64,000 nt of DNA from a virus: positions 1 through 64,000 of the IMG/VR virus record IMGVR_UViG_3300032322_001315; one strand, 5' to 3'. The position numbers were made by a program, and so were the translations under genes. Of this stretch, positions 21,638 to 30,740 are shown one piece after another. The notes under the pieces were generated by a model. The model saw only the letters and a list, made by a program, of their open reading frames with translations. It was not told the origin of the DNA and did not search any database. Each line of letters begins with the position of its first letter. Position 1 is the stretch's first letter.

Positions 21638-22616
21638 TCTTATTGGATTTATCATCCTTCTTTTTGTTATCGCCTTTACTAACATCTGGATGTCCTGGGC
21701 GAGTTCTCATCATAGGATCAATCTCAATAGTATCTCTTTCTTGACCCGTCATAGTTTTACCACCTTTTAATACTGCTGCTGCTTGTGGTTTGCTTTCGCC
21801 TGTACTATTGTCTTTATCTGCTTTTTCGAATTTAGGTTGTTTACCATAAACTCTTGCTGGGTCTTTTTTATCTTTTTCGTGGTCGTATAATTCTTCGGAT
21901 ACTCTATGTTTTTTATAGATTGCCTTAATCATACGAGCAGCCTTTGACATTTGACGGCGGCGTTCTGTAACTTTTGTTATCGTACCTTCTGGTTCGTCAT
22001 GTAACACACTCTCACTCGGTTCCACTTGAAGTTGTTCCGTCTTTACTGGTTTTTGTGGTTTGTAAATATGAACACGTTTTGCTAAATCAGAAACATGCTT
22101 ATGTACATTTGTTCTATGCAGTTCACCTGTAGTTTGTTCTTCAGATTTAGTTCCCCAATTTTTAGCACCTTTCTTGCGACACTTAACTAAAGCACCGGAT
22201 GCGTATGCACTAGGCCAAACTTTATATCTGGACTTTACTTTATGGTAGCAAGCATCTTTCTTTTCATCTAACATTTCAACACTCTCTGTTTTTACGTTAA
22301 TTGCTTTACCCGAACGAGACGGATTAGGATCCTCTCTACGTTTACGTCTTGCAGCTGCTGCTCTTTTTTCTTTACCCAAAGCATGTGCTTTTGCTTGAGG
22401 AAGACATTTTGGTTTGCCTTCGCCTGGGTCTCTTGCACATTTACCTTTGATGTTTCCTTTGGTATCCATGCGAACCCATTTTTCTTTTCCAAACCAATCA
22501 TGCAAAGAACCTTCATCCAATTCTTCATCGTCTTCATCAATACCATATTTGGTAGACCATGGATCCCATGGGTTTACACCAAAGACTTCTTTGAATGGTT
22601 TTTTCTTACTCTTCAT
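21633..22616 (-). CDS. Lys-rich protein with DUF5872-like Cys motif (327 aa)
   Basis: Residues around 39-85 contain SLHDWFGKEKWVRMD...CARDPGEGKPKCLP...AARRKRREDPNP, a charged Cys-containing block resembling what I recall of DUF5872-type proteins. A second segment carries DACYHKVKSRYKVWPSAYASGALVKCRKKG, another basic Cys motif. Acidic linkers (TESVEMLDEKK) separate the blocks, the same design as the 665-residue neighbour. The C-terminus is basic. It overlaps that neighbour by 11 bases. An internal capsid or DNA-associated protein is a reasonable guess. Confidence 0.7.
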   Translation of the reverse strand: MKSKKKPFKEVFGVNPWDPWSTKYGIDEDDEELDEGSLHDWFGKEKWVRMDTKGNIKGKCARDPGEGKPKCLPQAKAHALGKEKRAAAARRKRREDPNPSRSGKAINVKTESVEMLDEKKDACYHKVKSRYKVWPSAYASGALVKCRKKGAKNWGTKSEEQTTGELHRTNVHKHVSDLAKRVHIYKPQKPVKTEQLQVEPSESVLHDEPEGTITKVTERRRQMSKAARMIKAIYKKHRVSEELYDHEKDKKDPARVYGKQPKFEKADKDNSTGESKPQAAAVLKGGKTMTGQERDTIEIDPMMRTRPGHPDVSKGDNKKKDDKSNKK

Positions 22617-24603
22617 CGGTTTCCTCAGAAGTCATGCCTGCTTTACCAATCATTTCTTTTTTCATTTTCTTTTGCTTTTCTAATGCTTGTCTGGCAAGGT
22701 GTCTAACTCTTGACATGGCTGAATGCTTTGCACCGGACTTATCAGTTACATCAACATTTGACTTTTTAACATCAGGTTCAAATGGTGGTTCTAATGCTTC
22801 TCTTGCCATGACTTTCTTTGCAATTTCATGACCTTTCTTGATTACTGACTTTGGAAGGTCATGTGTTCTTGTGATTCCTGCTTGCTTTTTTGCAGCAGCC
22901 ATACCGATTGCATATGGTTCTCTTACCTTTTCGTCAATTTCAGTTTCTTCTGATGCAGTCTTATATTGATATGTTGAAGAAGAAACTGGTCTATTTTGTG
23001 CCCATGTCTTAAATGCATCCGAACGAGCCCACGCAGATTTCTTTTCTCTGTTCATTGTTTTTGGATTCATACCACGAGATTTCAGAAATGAATCTAGTCC
23101 TTCTGCTTCATCAAGTTCAACCTCTTCTTTGACTGGAATATGACGTTCAACACGGGATAGACGGCATCCTTTTTTGCACTTTTCGTGTGCTTGACGAATA
23201 GCATCTTCATCGTCCTTAGCAACAAGAAGATTCATGCCTACCCATTCGCCTTTGTCGTTTTCATAATGGGCGGCGTGAGTGTGTGACTTGTTCTTTTCGT
23301 CAAGTTCTTCTACTTCTTCACCTCTAAGTTTTCTTGCTGGTCCTAGTCTCTTTAATGCTCTCTTGACGCCTTCTAGACCATGCTTACCTTTAGGATCTTG
23401 TACTCTTGCACCAATTAGTCTTGTTAATGCTTGGCGACCTTTTTCGGTATCACCAACTTCATCAATCTGTTCAATGTCTTCGCCTAATTTAGACGCTTGA
23501 TACTTAATTCTCTTAATTCTTTCTAAAGGCATTACAACTTTTTTACCATCATTCTTGGTGATGTGAACGTCTTGTCCATCAATCTTATCGACGGTATGAC
23601 TGGCAGGAGATTTAGGATTTGTAAGTCTTACCTTTTCTCCAACTTTGACATGCAAAAGATTGGCTTCGTCCATTTGCTCAACGTCTTCCTTCATCTTCTT
23701 TTCTTTTGAACTCTTACCGAAAGTAGAATGAACGAGTGTATCTAATTTCTTATGAAATTTGTCTACCTCTGATTGAGAGACCTCATCTACTTGTTTCTTA
23801 GGAGCAACATATGGCTTGATTGGTTGAGGATTAGATTTAAATCCTTTTAGAAGAGTATTGCCAGTTCGCTTCATATCTGCAAAAGAACCAGGAGGTGGTA
23901 GTGCATTACCAGTATGGCTTTTTCCTTTGTAGTATGAAGGTTCGCCTTCTTGAACTTGTTCAACATGTTCATGGGTGTAAGTTTGCTTTAATGGTTTAAC
24001 TCTATTTACTTTTGTATCAAACCAACTTGGCATACTTGTACCATCGATACTATGGTGATTCCATACCTGATGTATACCATATTTCTTCACATGAGCATTT
24101 ACTGCATTTGCAAATGTTGGAGAAAGTCCGTGTTCACGATATAGAGGAAGAACATGTTTCTTGTAGTGTTCTTTTGCATCCTCAGATTTTTCATCTTCGT
24201 CTTCATCAATCATAGGAGACTTTTTTGCATATGCTGCTTCGATGAGACGGTCCTTAAATGTTTCTTCTTTATGCATCTTCTTAACGTGTTGTGCCACATC
24301 GCCTTTTGAACCATGACGTTCTTTTTCATGTTTCTTTACTTCTTTCTTGGCAATGTCTTTACACATTTTTTTGTCTTCTGCTTCGTCTTCATGACCTTCG
24401 TCTTTGTCTTCTTGAATGGCTTCACCATAAGAGACTTGTTCGCCTTGCACTTTTACTGGATATGTCTTACCTTGAAAGGTGAACATTTTCTTGCCTGATT
24501 TGTGTGCGGCGTGAGCAGCCATGCGTAATCCAGACTCTTCATCTTTCATTACTTTTTTGACTGCTTCTGCGATTGAATCCATTTTTAATTTGTTGGTAAA
24601 CAT
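22606..24603 (-). CDS. Large modular acidic-linker protein, probably virion-associated (665 aa)
   Basis: Short basic modules (for example KKASAK/KGRQALTRLIGARV types) are joined by recurrent acidic linkers: EDVEQMDEA, EDIEQIDEV, EEVEELDEK, EEVELDEA, EETEIDEK. Lys/Glu/His-rich overall, no membrane part. Such EEVExxDE repeats are known to me from large T4-like marine-phage proteins. They could be processing sites for the head protease (consensus L/I-x-E) that release several internal peptides, which would explain the repetition; this is inference. It is flanked by other virion-type genes. Confidence 0.72.
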   Translation of the reverse strand: MFTNKLKMDSIAEAVKKVMKDEESGLRMAAHAAHKSGKKMFTFQGKTYPVKVQGEQVSYGEAIQEDKDEGHEDEAEDKKMCKDIAKKEVKKHEKERHGSKGDVAQHVKKMHKEETFKDRLIEAAYAKKSPMIDEDEDEKSEDAKEHYKKHVLPLYREHGLSPTFANAVNAHVKKYGIHQVWNHHSIDGTSMPSWFDTKVNRVKPLKQTYTHEHVEQVQEGEPSYYKGKSHTGNALPPPGSFADMKRTGNTLLKGFKSNPQPIKPYVAPKKQVDEVSQSEVDKFHKKLDTLVHSTFGKSSKEKKMKEDVEQMDEANLLHVKVGEKVRLTNPKSPASHTVDKIDGQDVHITKNDGKKVVMPLERIKRIKYQASKLGEDIEQIDEVGDTEKGRQALTRLIGARVQDPKGKHGLEGVKRALKRLGPARKLRGEEVEELDEKNKSHTHAAHYENDKGEWVGMNLLVAKDDEDAIRQAHEKCKKGCRLSRVERHIPVKEEVELDEAEGLDSFLKSRGMNPKTMNREKKSAWARSDAFKTWAQNRPVSSSTYQYKTASEETEIDEKVREPYAIGMAAAKKQAGITRTHDLPKSVIKKGHEIAKKVMAREALEPPFEPDVKKSNVDVTDKSGAKHSAMSRVRHLARQALEKQKKMKKEMIGKAGMTSEETDEE

Positions 24604-24617
24604 GTGTGTCTCCTATA

Positions 24618-25019
24618 TTACCATGCTCTGCAAGACCAATATCTTGCTTTTGTTCTTGGACCTGGGTTGTGGCAACGATGTCTTGCTCTGAAACTTCTTC
24701 TTCTTGCTGGATTATTCTTTTTGATGGTCATGTTCTTATCGCCAAAGTTGACCTTAACAACTCTACCACTTGGTCCTTTGACATATACCTTCGACTTCTT
24801 AACATCACCCGCCATTGGTTTACCGAGAGGAACTTTCTTTCCTTTATATAATGCTTCAGAAATAGGTTCTTCTTCTAGGTCCCAATCAAGAGCATCGATA
24901 AGTTGCTCTTCATCTCCATCGAAATTAATTTCATCTTCAGATACTTCTTCAATTAATGATTGAACTTCCTCTTTAATATATGCTGGTTCTTCTCCAACAA
25001 AAGAATTAAATTTAATCAT
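24618..25019 (-). CDS. Conserved phage protein with RHxC...YWSCR tail (133 aa)
   Basis: An acidic N-terminal half (EEVQSLIEEVSEDEINFDGDEEQ) and a basic C-terminal half: YVKGPSGRVVKVNFGDKNM, KNNPARRRSFRARHRC and RYWSCRAW. The C-terminal pattern recurs in T4-like marine phages as I recall it. It is 14 bases upstream of the 665-residue gene and overlaps the next upstream gene by four. The Cys/His spacing could bind a metal ion. Confidence 0.75.
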   Translation of the reverse strand: MIKFNSFVGEEPAYIKEEVQSLIEEVSEDEINFDGDEEQLIDALDWDLEEEPISEALYKGKKVPLGKPMAGDVKKSKVYVKGPSGRVVKVNFGDKNMTIKKNNPARRRSFRARHRCHNPGPRTKARYWSCRAW

Positions 25020-26767
25020 CGGTTAAACCTCTTTTTCTTTTTATTTTCAATTGTAATACCTGAAAGTCCAAATTTACTCAATGGAGTTTCTAATGGTTCT
25101 TTATTAGTTGCACCACCCAGCACACCACCAACACCCATATCTACAGCACCAGGATCGTCAATTGCTTCTTTTCTAAACTTTCTAAAAGATTTTGCGGAAC
25201 TTTCTGCAAGTTCTTTATCATTATATTTATTTTCCGCCTCTTCTCTATATGTAACATCTCCAAGTCCAGACATAGGATAAACAGTTCCTTGTTGTCTTGT
25301 GTCATATTCAGGCCCAATACCCGCAACATTTCTTAGTCTTTGATTTTGAGAATCTACCCACTTATATCTCTTTTTATTTTCTTTATCCTTATCCATATTG
25401 AACTTTGGTTCTTTAGGAGGAGGGTTGACTGTTAGTTTGGGTTGACTATCTTCATATGTTCTAAAGATGTAACTTGAGTTACTTGCAACATCACCATCTT
25501 TAACGCTATCTATTTTATCAGATTTTCTAATCATCTGACATACAGTACAATTGTTATTTTTTAATAGATTCTTAAATCTATTTTTTGGTTTAGTTTCTTC
25601 GTTTCTGCGTTCCCAATCTTCTCTGATAACATTCTTCACATTTCTATCTAAGAAACCTGCAACATGCTGATAGACTTCTGTGATTGCAAATTCAAGAGTT
25701 TCGGGTGCATCATTATTCTCAAATAAACTGAAATCATGAAAATCATCATAAAATTTGTATTTGTTTTCCTGTGACTTATTCCACTTTTCTGTTCTTATCG
25801 ATTCTGTAACCATTCTTGTCAGATTTTGATTTCTTTCTTTGCTGATTTCATTAGTAGTATCAACATAGACCATCATTGTCGCATAACCAAGTTCTTCAAG
25901 TTCTTCTTTGATTGAGTGCATCGTGTCATAACTATCCGCATTACCATTGATGATTAATGGTAAACGACGGCGAATGGCATTAATTCGATGGTCACTTGAA
26001 TGTTCTGATAACTTTTGTTTATCGAGTAAAACGGACAATGCGTATTGTGATGTAATTTCAACTGCTCTTGCTTCCGCAATCGCTTCACGAATGATTATGT
26101 CTTTACCAGAACCAGGACCACCAGTCACAAATACTGCCTTGAACTTTCCTCTGTTCACATCTTCATGTAAACCCATACCTTTGCGAGTATCGTGATACAG
26201 TTCAAGTGCATGATGGTCTTTCATCTCTGAAGGAAGACCTTTTCTGAATTCTGTAAAATTACCATTTCTGGCGTGTTCACGCATTTTTGTTGCTGACATA
26301 CCAGATGTGCCTTCAGCATCAGGATCTCTTTCACCAGCAGATTTTACTTCAATCTTATCGAAATTAAAATGACCTTCTTTACCATTATATTTGTGAAGTA
26401 AATCATGATATTCTTTTACTCGGTCGGACCCAGCAACCATAATGAGATGACGATGACCTGCATTATACAATCTTTTTGCGTGATGGAAGAATGTAGGCAT
26501 CTCTTTTGATGCTGCTTCTATGTTTGTACCAGGAAATGCTCTCTTTGCGTGTTTTACTTTTTGCTCTGCGCCTAATGGATTTTTTGTGCTATCTTGAGAA
26601 TGAGATAGAACAATATGATGTGGAGCATTATTCTTATCTGCTATTTCTTTAACTTTATTAACTAGTTTTTCGTGTCCTGAAGTTGGAGGATTCATGCGAC
26701 CAAACGCAAGCACCACAGGCTTCAAATCGTGGTCTTTTTCTTCAGAAATCTGTAAAAATCTTTTCAT
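25016..26767 (-). CDS. NMNAT-like nucleotidyltransferase fused to P-loop kinase (583 aa)
   Basis: The N-terminal Rossmann domain has FGRMNPPTSGHEKL (residues 22-35, TxGH site) and a GMSATKMR motif near 156-163, as in NMN adenylyltransferases and related nucleotidyltransferases. The second domain has a Walker A GGPGSGKD at 216-223. The last 200 residues are low in motifs and Lys/Asn-rich. The two-domain build is like bifunctional NadR-type enzymes or the T4-like phage cytidylyltransferase/kinase proteins. Its substrate (NMN, CTP or RNA ends) cannot be told from sequence. Its start overlaps the KxDG gene by four bases. Confidence 0.8.
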   Translation of the reverse strand: MKRFLQISEEKDHDLKPVVLAFGRMNPPTSGHEKLVNKVKEIADKNNAPHHIVLSHSQDSTKNPLGAEQKVKHAKRAFPGTNIEAASKEMPTFFHHAKRLYNAGHRHLIMVAGSDRVKEYHDLLHKYNGKEGHFNFDKIEVKSAGERDPDAEGTSGMSATKMREHARNGNFTEFRKGLPSEMKDHHALELYHDTRKGMGLHEDVNRGKFKAVFVTGGPGSGKDIIIREAIAEARAVEITSQYALSVLLDKQKLSEHSSDHRINAIRRRLPLIINGNADSYDTMHSIKEELEELGYATMMVYVDTTNEISKERNQNLTRMVTESIRTEKWNKSQENKYKFYDDFHDFSLFENNDAPETLEFAITEVYQHVAGFLDRNVKNVIREDWERRNEETKPKNRFKNLLKNNNCTVCQMIRKSDKIDSVKDGDVASNSSYIFRTYEDSQPKLTVNPPPKEPKFNMDKDKENKKRYKWVDSQNQRLRNVAGIGPEYDTRQQGTVYPMSGLGDVTYREEAENKYNDKELAESSAKSFRKFRKEAIDDPGAVDMGVGGVLGGATNKEPLETPLSKFGLSGITIENKKKKRFNR

Positions 26768-27939
26768 CTAGGTCTACCTAACAAGTTTCTTCTGCTAAAT
26801 TCGTGTCTATGTATTAATTTATCTGATTCACCATTGTGATGAAATACATAACCTTCTGGATTTGCTTCTGTTCCGTTATGATGTTGCTCAAATTCTTGAT
26901 GTTGATTTAATGCTCTAACTAGAACATTTTTTGCTTGTTGTAAATGATGATGTAATTTGAATAGGTTATTATAATGTTCAGAATGTGCATCTATATGATA
27001 AAGATTGTCTTGTAATTCTTGTTTCTTTTTGTTTTTATTTTTATCTGTTTTTAATTTTTCAATATCGTTATTATATTTTTGCTCTATATATTTCGATAAT
27101 CCTTTATGGTCTGGAGTCGCACCAGTTCTTACTGTTTGATTGATATATGTCTCCAAATGACCACCTGCTCCTGCATGTCTTTGCGTAGCATCATACATTG
27201 CATTTCCATCTTTGTCATGTATTTGTTGTGCGGCATCTAAATGTTGTTTGAACTCTTTTTTGTCTTTATTTGATAGAGTTACTTTTGATGCATCAACTCT
27301 TGGGTCTATTTGAAATACATCTTTATGCTGTTTGAAATTTTCATGGTCGACACCATGATGAGCATTTAGATTTGTTGGATCAGTACCATGATAAGTTAGA
27401 TGTGTAACTAATCCAATTTGTGAATTTCTTATTTTACCAGCATTCTCTCCTTTTGCTGTGTAACGTAGACCTGAAGGATTTGGATGAAATGAAACTCCTT
27501 TATCGTGGTCATCTAAATCGTCTTTTGTATACATCAAGTCGCCTTGATATACACCTTTCTTAGGAGCAACTTTAGGTAAATGCTTCAATGCTGATTTTAA
27601 TTTTTCTGCAAGACCAGGAGCATGACCATGATTAACATCAATATCTGCTTCGGTATAATTTATTTTTGGTTTTTTGTTAAATGCAGATTTACTAGCAACA
27701 AAGAATTTACCAGTTACTGGATGATGACCATATACTATCGCAGGAGAACCATCATACTTTGTTGTTAATTGAGATGAATGATTTCCAGATTCAATATGGT
27801 CATGTGCTGCTTGCAATGCAGATATGGCGTGTTCAGCACCTTTATGACCTGACTGTAGAGGTCTATCTTCTAGATGCGTGAGATGAGTTATTTGTTTTGC
27901 TTCCTGTTCTTCACGCAGGAATTTTTTAAATCCAAACAT
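26764..27939 (-). CDS. DUF6267-like protein with ligase-type KxDG motif (391 aa)
   Basis: Residues 60-67 read TKYDGSPA, the KxDG nucleotidyl-lysine motif I of DNA/RNA ligases and capping enzymes; KKGVYQGDLMY (127-137) and FHPNPSGLRYTAK (151-163) follow in the order of later ligase motifs. This matches the DUF6267 family of T4-like marine phages as I know it. The His-rich C-terminal half has no clear motif. It directly precedes the NMNAT-like/kinase gene with a four-base overlap, so the two probably work together on a nucleotide or RNA substrate. Activity is not demonstrated. Confidence 0.78.
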   Translation of the reverse strand: MFGFKKFLREEQEAKQITHLTHLEDRPLQSGHKGAEHAISALQAAHDHIESGNHSSQLTTKYDGSPAIVYGHHPVTGKFFVASKSAFNKKPKINYTEADIDVNHGHAPGLAEKLKSALKHLPKVAPKKGVYQGDLMYTKDDLDDHDKGVSFHPNPSGLRYTAKGENAGKIRNSQIGLVTHLTYHGTDPTNLNAHHGVDHENFKQHKDVFQIDPRVDASKVTLSNKDKKEFKQHLDAAQQIHDKDGNAMYDATQRHAGAGGHLETYINQTVRTGATPDHKGLSKYIEQKYNNDIEKLKTDKNKNKKKQELQDNLYHIDAHSEHYNNLFKLHHHLQQAKNVLVRALNQHQEFEQHHNGTEANPEGYVFHHNGESDKLIHRHEFSRRNLLGRPR

Positions 27940-27979
27940 ATAATATCAACACTCTGTGGTTGGGGAGAAGTTTGCTTAT

Positions 27980-27987
27980 TATTTATG
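27980..27987 (-). promoter_or_regulatory. T4-late-like promoter CATAAATA
   Basis: CATAAATA on the minus strand lies 41 bases upstream of the KxDG gene start at 27939 and overlaps the stop of the epimerase gene. One base from TATAAATA. Confidence 0.45.
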
Positions 27988-28801
27988 TATCTAATAATAT
28001 GTCTATAACATCATAGATATCATATTGTATTCTAAATCCTAATTTTCTCAATTTCTCTATGTCTAATACCATGTTCTTTGTTTGAACAATTTTATGAAAA
28101 TCTGCTGGAGGAATAAATGTGATATTTGAAGATGACTTGCATTCTTGATGTGTGTATCTTATAGCATCTTTTATTTTGGTTGGAATACCAGAACCTACAT
28201 TATATATTTCATTTAGATTACCTTTTTCTAATACCATATTGATTGCTTTTGCAGCATCGTCAACATAAAGATAATCACGATATACTTCGCCACCATCATA
28301 TAATGCAACATCTTCATTGTTTTTGATTTGCTCAATCATATACTGTAAAGCATTTTTCTTCTTAGAAACTTTAGTGTCTTGTTTACCTAAAATATTAGAT
28401 AATCTGATAATTCTATACTTTATATTGAAAGTTTCACAATACGAGATTAGAAGTTGTTCTGCTGCCCGTTTGGTGATGCTATAGAATCCTTTAGGATCAC
28501 AATAATCATCTTCCTTTGCAGGCAGAGGAACGTCTCCATAAACAAACCAAGAACTGATAAAATTAAATGTTACATCTTTTCCTTTACAAGATTCTAATGT
28601 TTTAATAAGGGTTGTGAGATTTGTGTCAATATCAAGATATGGGTTTGTATGTACATTATAATTATCGACAGTTGAGATAAAATATAGAACATTGTTTGTT
28701 TTGACCTCATAATCATTCCTTTCGTTGATAATTACATTAGGATACAATTCACAGTATCTTCCTCCTACAAATCCTTTTCCCAATACATTTACTGTTTCCA
28801 T
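27983..28801 (-). CDS. NAD-dependent sugar epimerase/dehydratase, SDR (272 aa)
   Basis: GKGFVGGRY near residues 8-16 is a trimmed Rossmann GxxGxxG. FNFISSWFVYGD and FYSITKRAAEQLL carry the Ser and YxxxK catalytic residues, and IIRLSNILGKQ plus DYLYVDDAAKA are typical of extended SDRs acting on nucleotide sugars. Substrate unknown. It overlaps the RfbH-like gene by 13 bases and ends the second sugar island. Confidence 0.82.
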   Translation of the reverse strand: METVNVLGKGFVGGRYCELYPNVIINERNDYEVKTNNVLYFISTVDNYNVHTNPYLDIDTNLTTLIKTLESCKGKDVTFNFISSWFVYGDVPLPAKEDDYCDPKGFYSITKRAAEQLLISYCETFNIKYRIIRLSNILGKQDTKVSKKKNALQYMIEQIKNNEDVALYDGGEVYRDYLYVDDAAKAINMVLEKGNLNEIYNVGSGIPTKIKDAIRYTHQECKSSSNITFIPPADFHKIVQTKNMVLDIEKLRKLGFRIQYDIYDVIDILLDT

Positions 28802-30072
28802 TGCTTAAACACCTTTTCAATATACGAAAGAACCTTATCGTTATAAAGAGGAGAACAACCAATAAAAAATACGTTACTCAATGCGAGATTTGAATTTGGA
28901 TATTTTTCATGATTATCCAAATGTTTGAATCCAGGATGCAATAAAATATTTCCTGCAAAATAGTTTCTTGTTTGAATTTTATTATTCTCAAGATACTGAA
29001 CTAGTTTTTCTTTAAGTTCTTGAGTTTCGCAATATACAGGAACACCAAACCAAGAAGGATCCGCACCTTCTGTATTAGGAATAACTCTCGCACCAGGAAC
29101 GTTAGTCTCAATGTATGAATGAATGATGTTCTTATATTCTCTTCGTTTGCTTTCCAGCATATCGAATTTCTTCAATTGTTCAAGACCAATGGCGCCTTGC
29201 AAATCAAGAGGTTTTAGATTGTATCCGATATTTGTAAAGACATACTTGTGGTCAATCGTTCCATTATAATCTGCTAACCATTGGTCAAATCTGTTACCGC
29301 AAGTGCCGCATTGCAGAAGGTTATTTGCTCCAATGCAATAGCAGTCTCTACCCCACCAAGAAATGCTTCTTGCTTCTTTCATGAAGTTTTCATCATTGCT
29401 GCAAACCATACCGCCTTCTCCAGTAGAAATATGGTGTGCTGGATAGAAAGAAGTTGTCCATGCATAATACAAGTCGGTAATCTGTTCTCCTTTCCACAGA
29501 GTTCCTAGAGAATCGCAGTTGTCTCCAAGGAGAACCAAATTATGCTTCTTGCAAATCTCTACAATCTTATCCATATCTGGAGGATTGCCAAGAACGGGAG
29601 AAACGAAAATTGCTTTTGTTCTGAAGTTAATATTCTTTTCAATCAAATCAACATCAAAATTCAAAGAGTTCAACTCGATATCGATGAATACTGGTCTGAG
29701 TCCGTTTTGTACAATAGGTGCAATTGTAGTGGGAAAACCTACTGGAGAAACAATAATTTCATCATCATCTCTCCAACCAAATACCTTCTTCGCAGCAGTT
29801 ACCAATACGAGATTAGCAGAACTACCAGAATTTACCATGTGAGAATGTTTCACATTAAAACGTCTGCTAAACATTTGTTGAAATCTTGCTACCTTATCGC
29901 CTGCTGTAATCCAAGAACCGTTAAGCAATGTATCAAGAGCAGCATACATCTCCTTTTCGTCCCAGAGTTGTCCAGAGTATTGTACAAAATCTCCTTCTTG
30001 ATAGTTGTCATAATTTTTGACATACTTTGGTTGTAGTTTTGAGAGAGATTCAATCATTTCTTTTGTGTTCAT
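28789..30072 (-). CDS. RfbH-like CDP-4-keto-6-deoxyglucose-3-dehydratase (427 aa)
   Basis: A PLP fold-type I enzyme of the DegT/DnrJ family in which the PLP lysine is replaced: SFYPAHHISTGEGG (H213/H214) matches RfbH. Cys244, Cys246, Cys255 and Cys258 (RDCYC...CGTC) supply the iron-sulfur cluster that RfbH needs for C3 deoxygenation. This step leads to 3,6-dideoxyhexoses of O-antigen. No RfbF/RfbG is present in the window, so host CDP-4-keto-6-deoxyglucose would be used. Four-base overlap with the upstream gene. Confidence 0.88.
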   Translation of the reverse strand: MNTKEMIESLSKLQPKYVKNYDNYQEGDFVQYSGQLWDEKEMYAALDTLLNGSWITAGDKVARFQQMFSRRFNVKHSHMVNSGSSANLVLVTAAKKVFGWRDDDEIIVSPVGFPTTIAPIVQNGLRPVFIDIELNSLNFDVDLIEKNINFRTKAIFVSPVLGNPPDMDKIVEICKKHNLVLLGDNCDSLGTLWKGEQITDLYYAWTTSFYPAHHISTGEGGMVCSNDENFMKEARSISWWGRDCYCIGANNLLQCGTCGNRFDQWLADYNGTIDHKYVFTNIGYNLKPLDLQGAIGLEQLKKFDMLESKRREYKNIIHSYIETNVPGARVIPNTEGADPSWFGVPVYCETQELKEKLVQYLENNKIQTRNYFAGNILLHPGFKHLDNHEKYPNSNLALSNVFFIGCSPLYNDKVLSYIEKVFKQWKQ

Positions 30073-30740
30073 ATTTCAACTCCATAATGTGTAGCAATTC
30101 CGTGTTTACCGTGAAAACCTAAACTCTTTCCTAACCAAGGAGAACTCATATTGTGTTCTATGCTGAACTTATCTGCAATTTCTCCTTCGGCGAATCTTAT
30201 TCCATATTTGTTTTGCAACTGTTCTCTATATATTTTGCATATGATATTGTCTTCAGGAATAACTTTATCTCCAAAACTATCATACACATAGTATTCATAA
30301 TTGTTGATTATTTCTTCAGAATAATCTGATGATTTATACTTTACATCCAAATCTAAAAGAGAGTCATATAACTTTCTGCTTCTCAAACAAAAACCACCAT
30401 TACCTACCATTCCGTTATTCCATCTTGCTCCAATATAATCGTAAGACAGAAATTCATCATCCCATGCATTTTTATTTACTGCAAATCCATCGGAGTGAAT
30501 AATTATATTATAATCTTCTGTTGAAATGTGAGGCAATAACTTTAATGTTATGTAATTGTACTCATCAGTATATCTCTTAAAACGATTTATTTTAATCCAC
30601 TTAGTATTTTCTAATGGAATATCACTAAACCAATAAATCGTAGTAACAGGAAAAGGAAGAGTATCTAAAGTTTTTTCTAATGCTTTAATTGTCGGTTTAT
30701 AGTTTAAAGCATCTATACAAGTTATACTAAATGTTTTCAT
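30069..30740 (-). CDS. DUF5672-like glycosyltransferase-type protein (223 aa)
   Basis: The block YNIIIHSDGFAVNKNAWDDEFLSYDYIGARWN is characteristic of DUF5672, and GNGGFCLRSRKLYDSL with a following PEDNIICK complete the pattern. These proteins have a GT-A-like fold. It overlaps its neighbours by four bases on either side, inside a run of sugar-transfer genes. The acceptor is unknown, probably LPS O-antigen. Confidence 0.8.
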   Translation of the reverse strand: MKTFSITCIDALNYKPTIKALEKTLDTLPFPVTTIYWFSDIPLENTKWIKINRFKRYTDEYNYITLKLLPHISTEDYNIIIHSDGFAVNKNAWDDEFLSYDYIGARWNNGMVGNGGFCLRSRKLYDSLLDLDVKYKSSDYSEEIINNYEYYVYDSFGDKVIPEDNIICKIYREQLQNKYGIRFAEGEIADKFSIEHNMSSPWLGKSLGFHGKHGIATHYGVEI

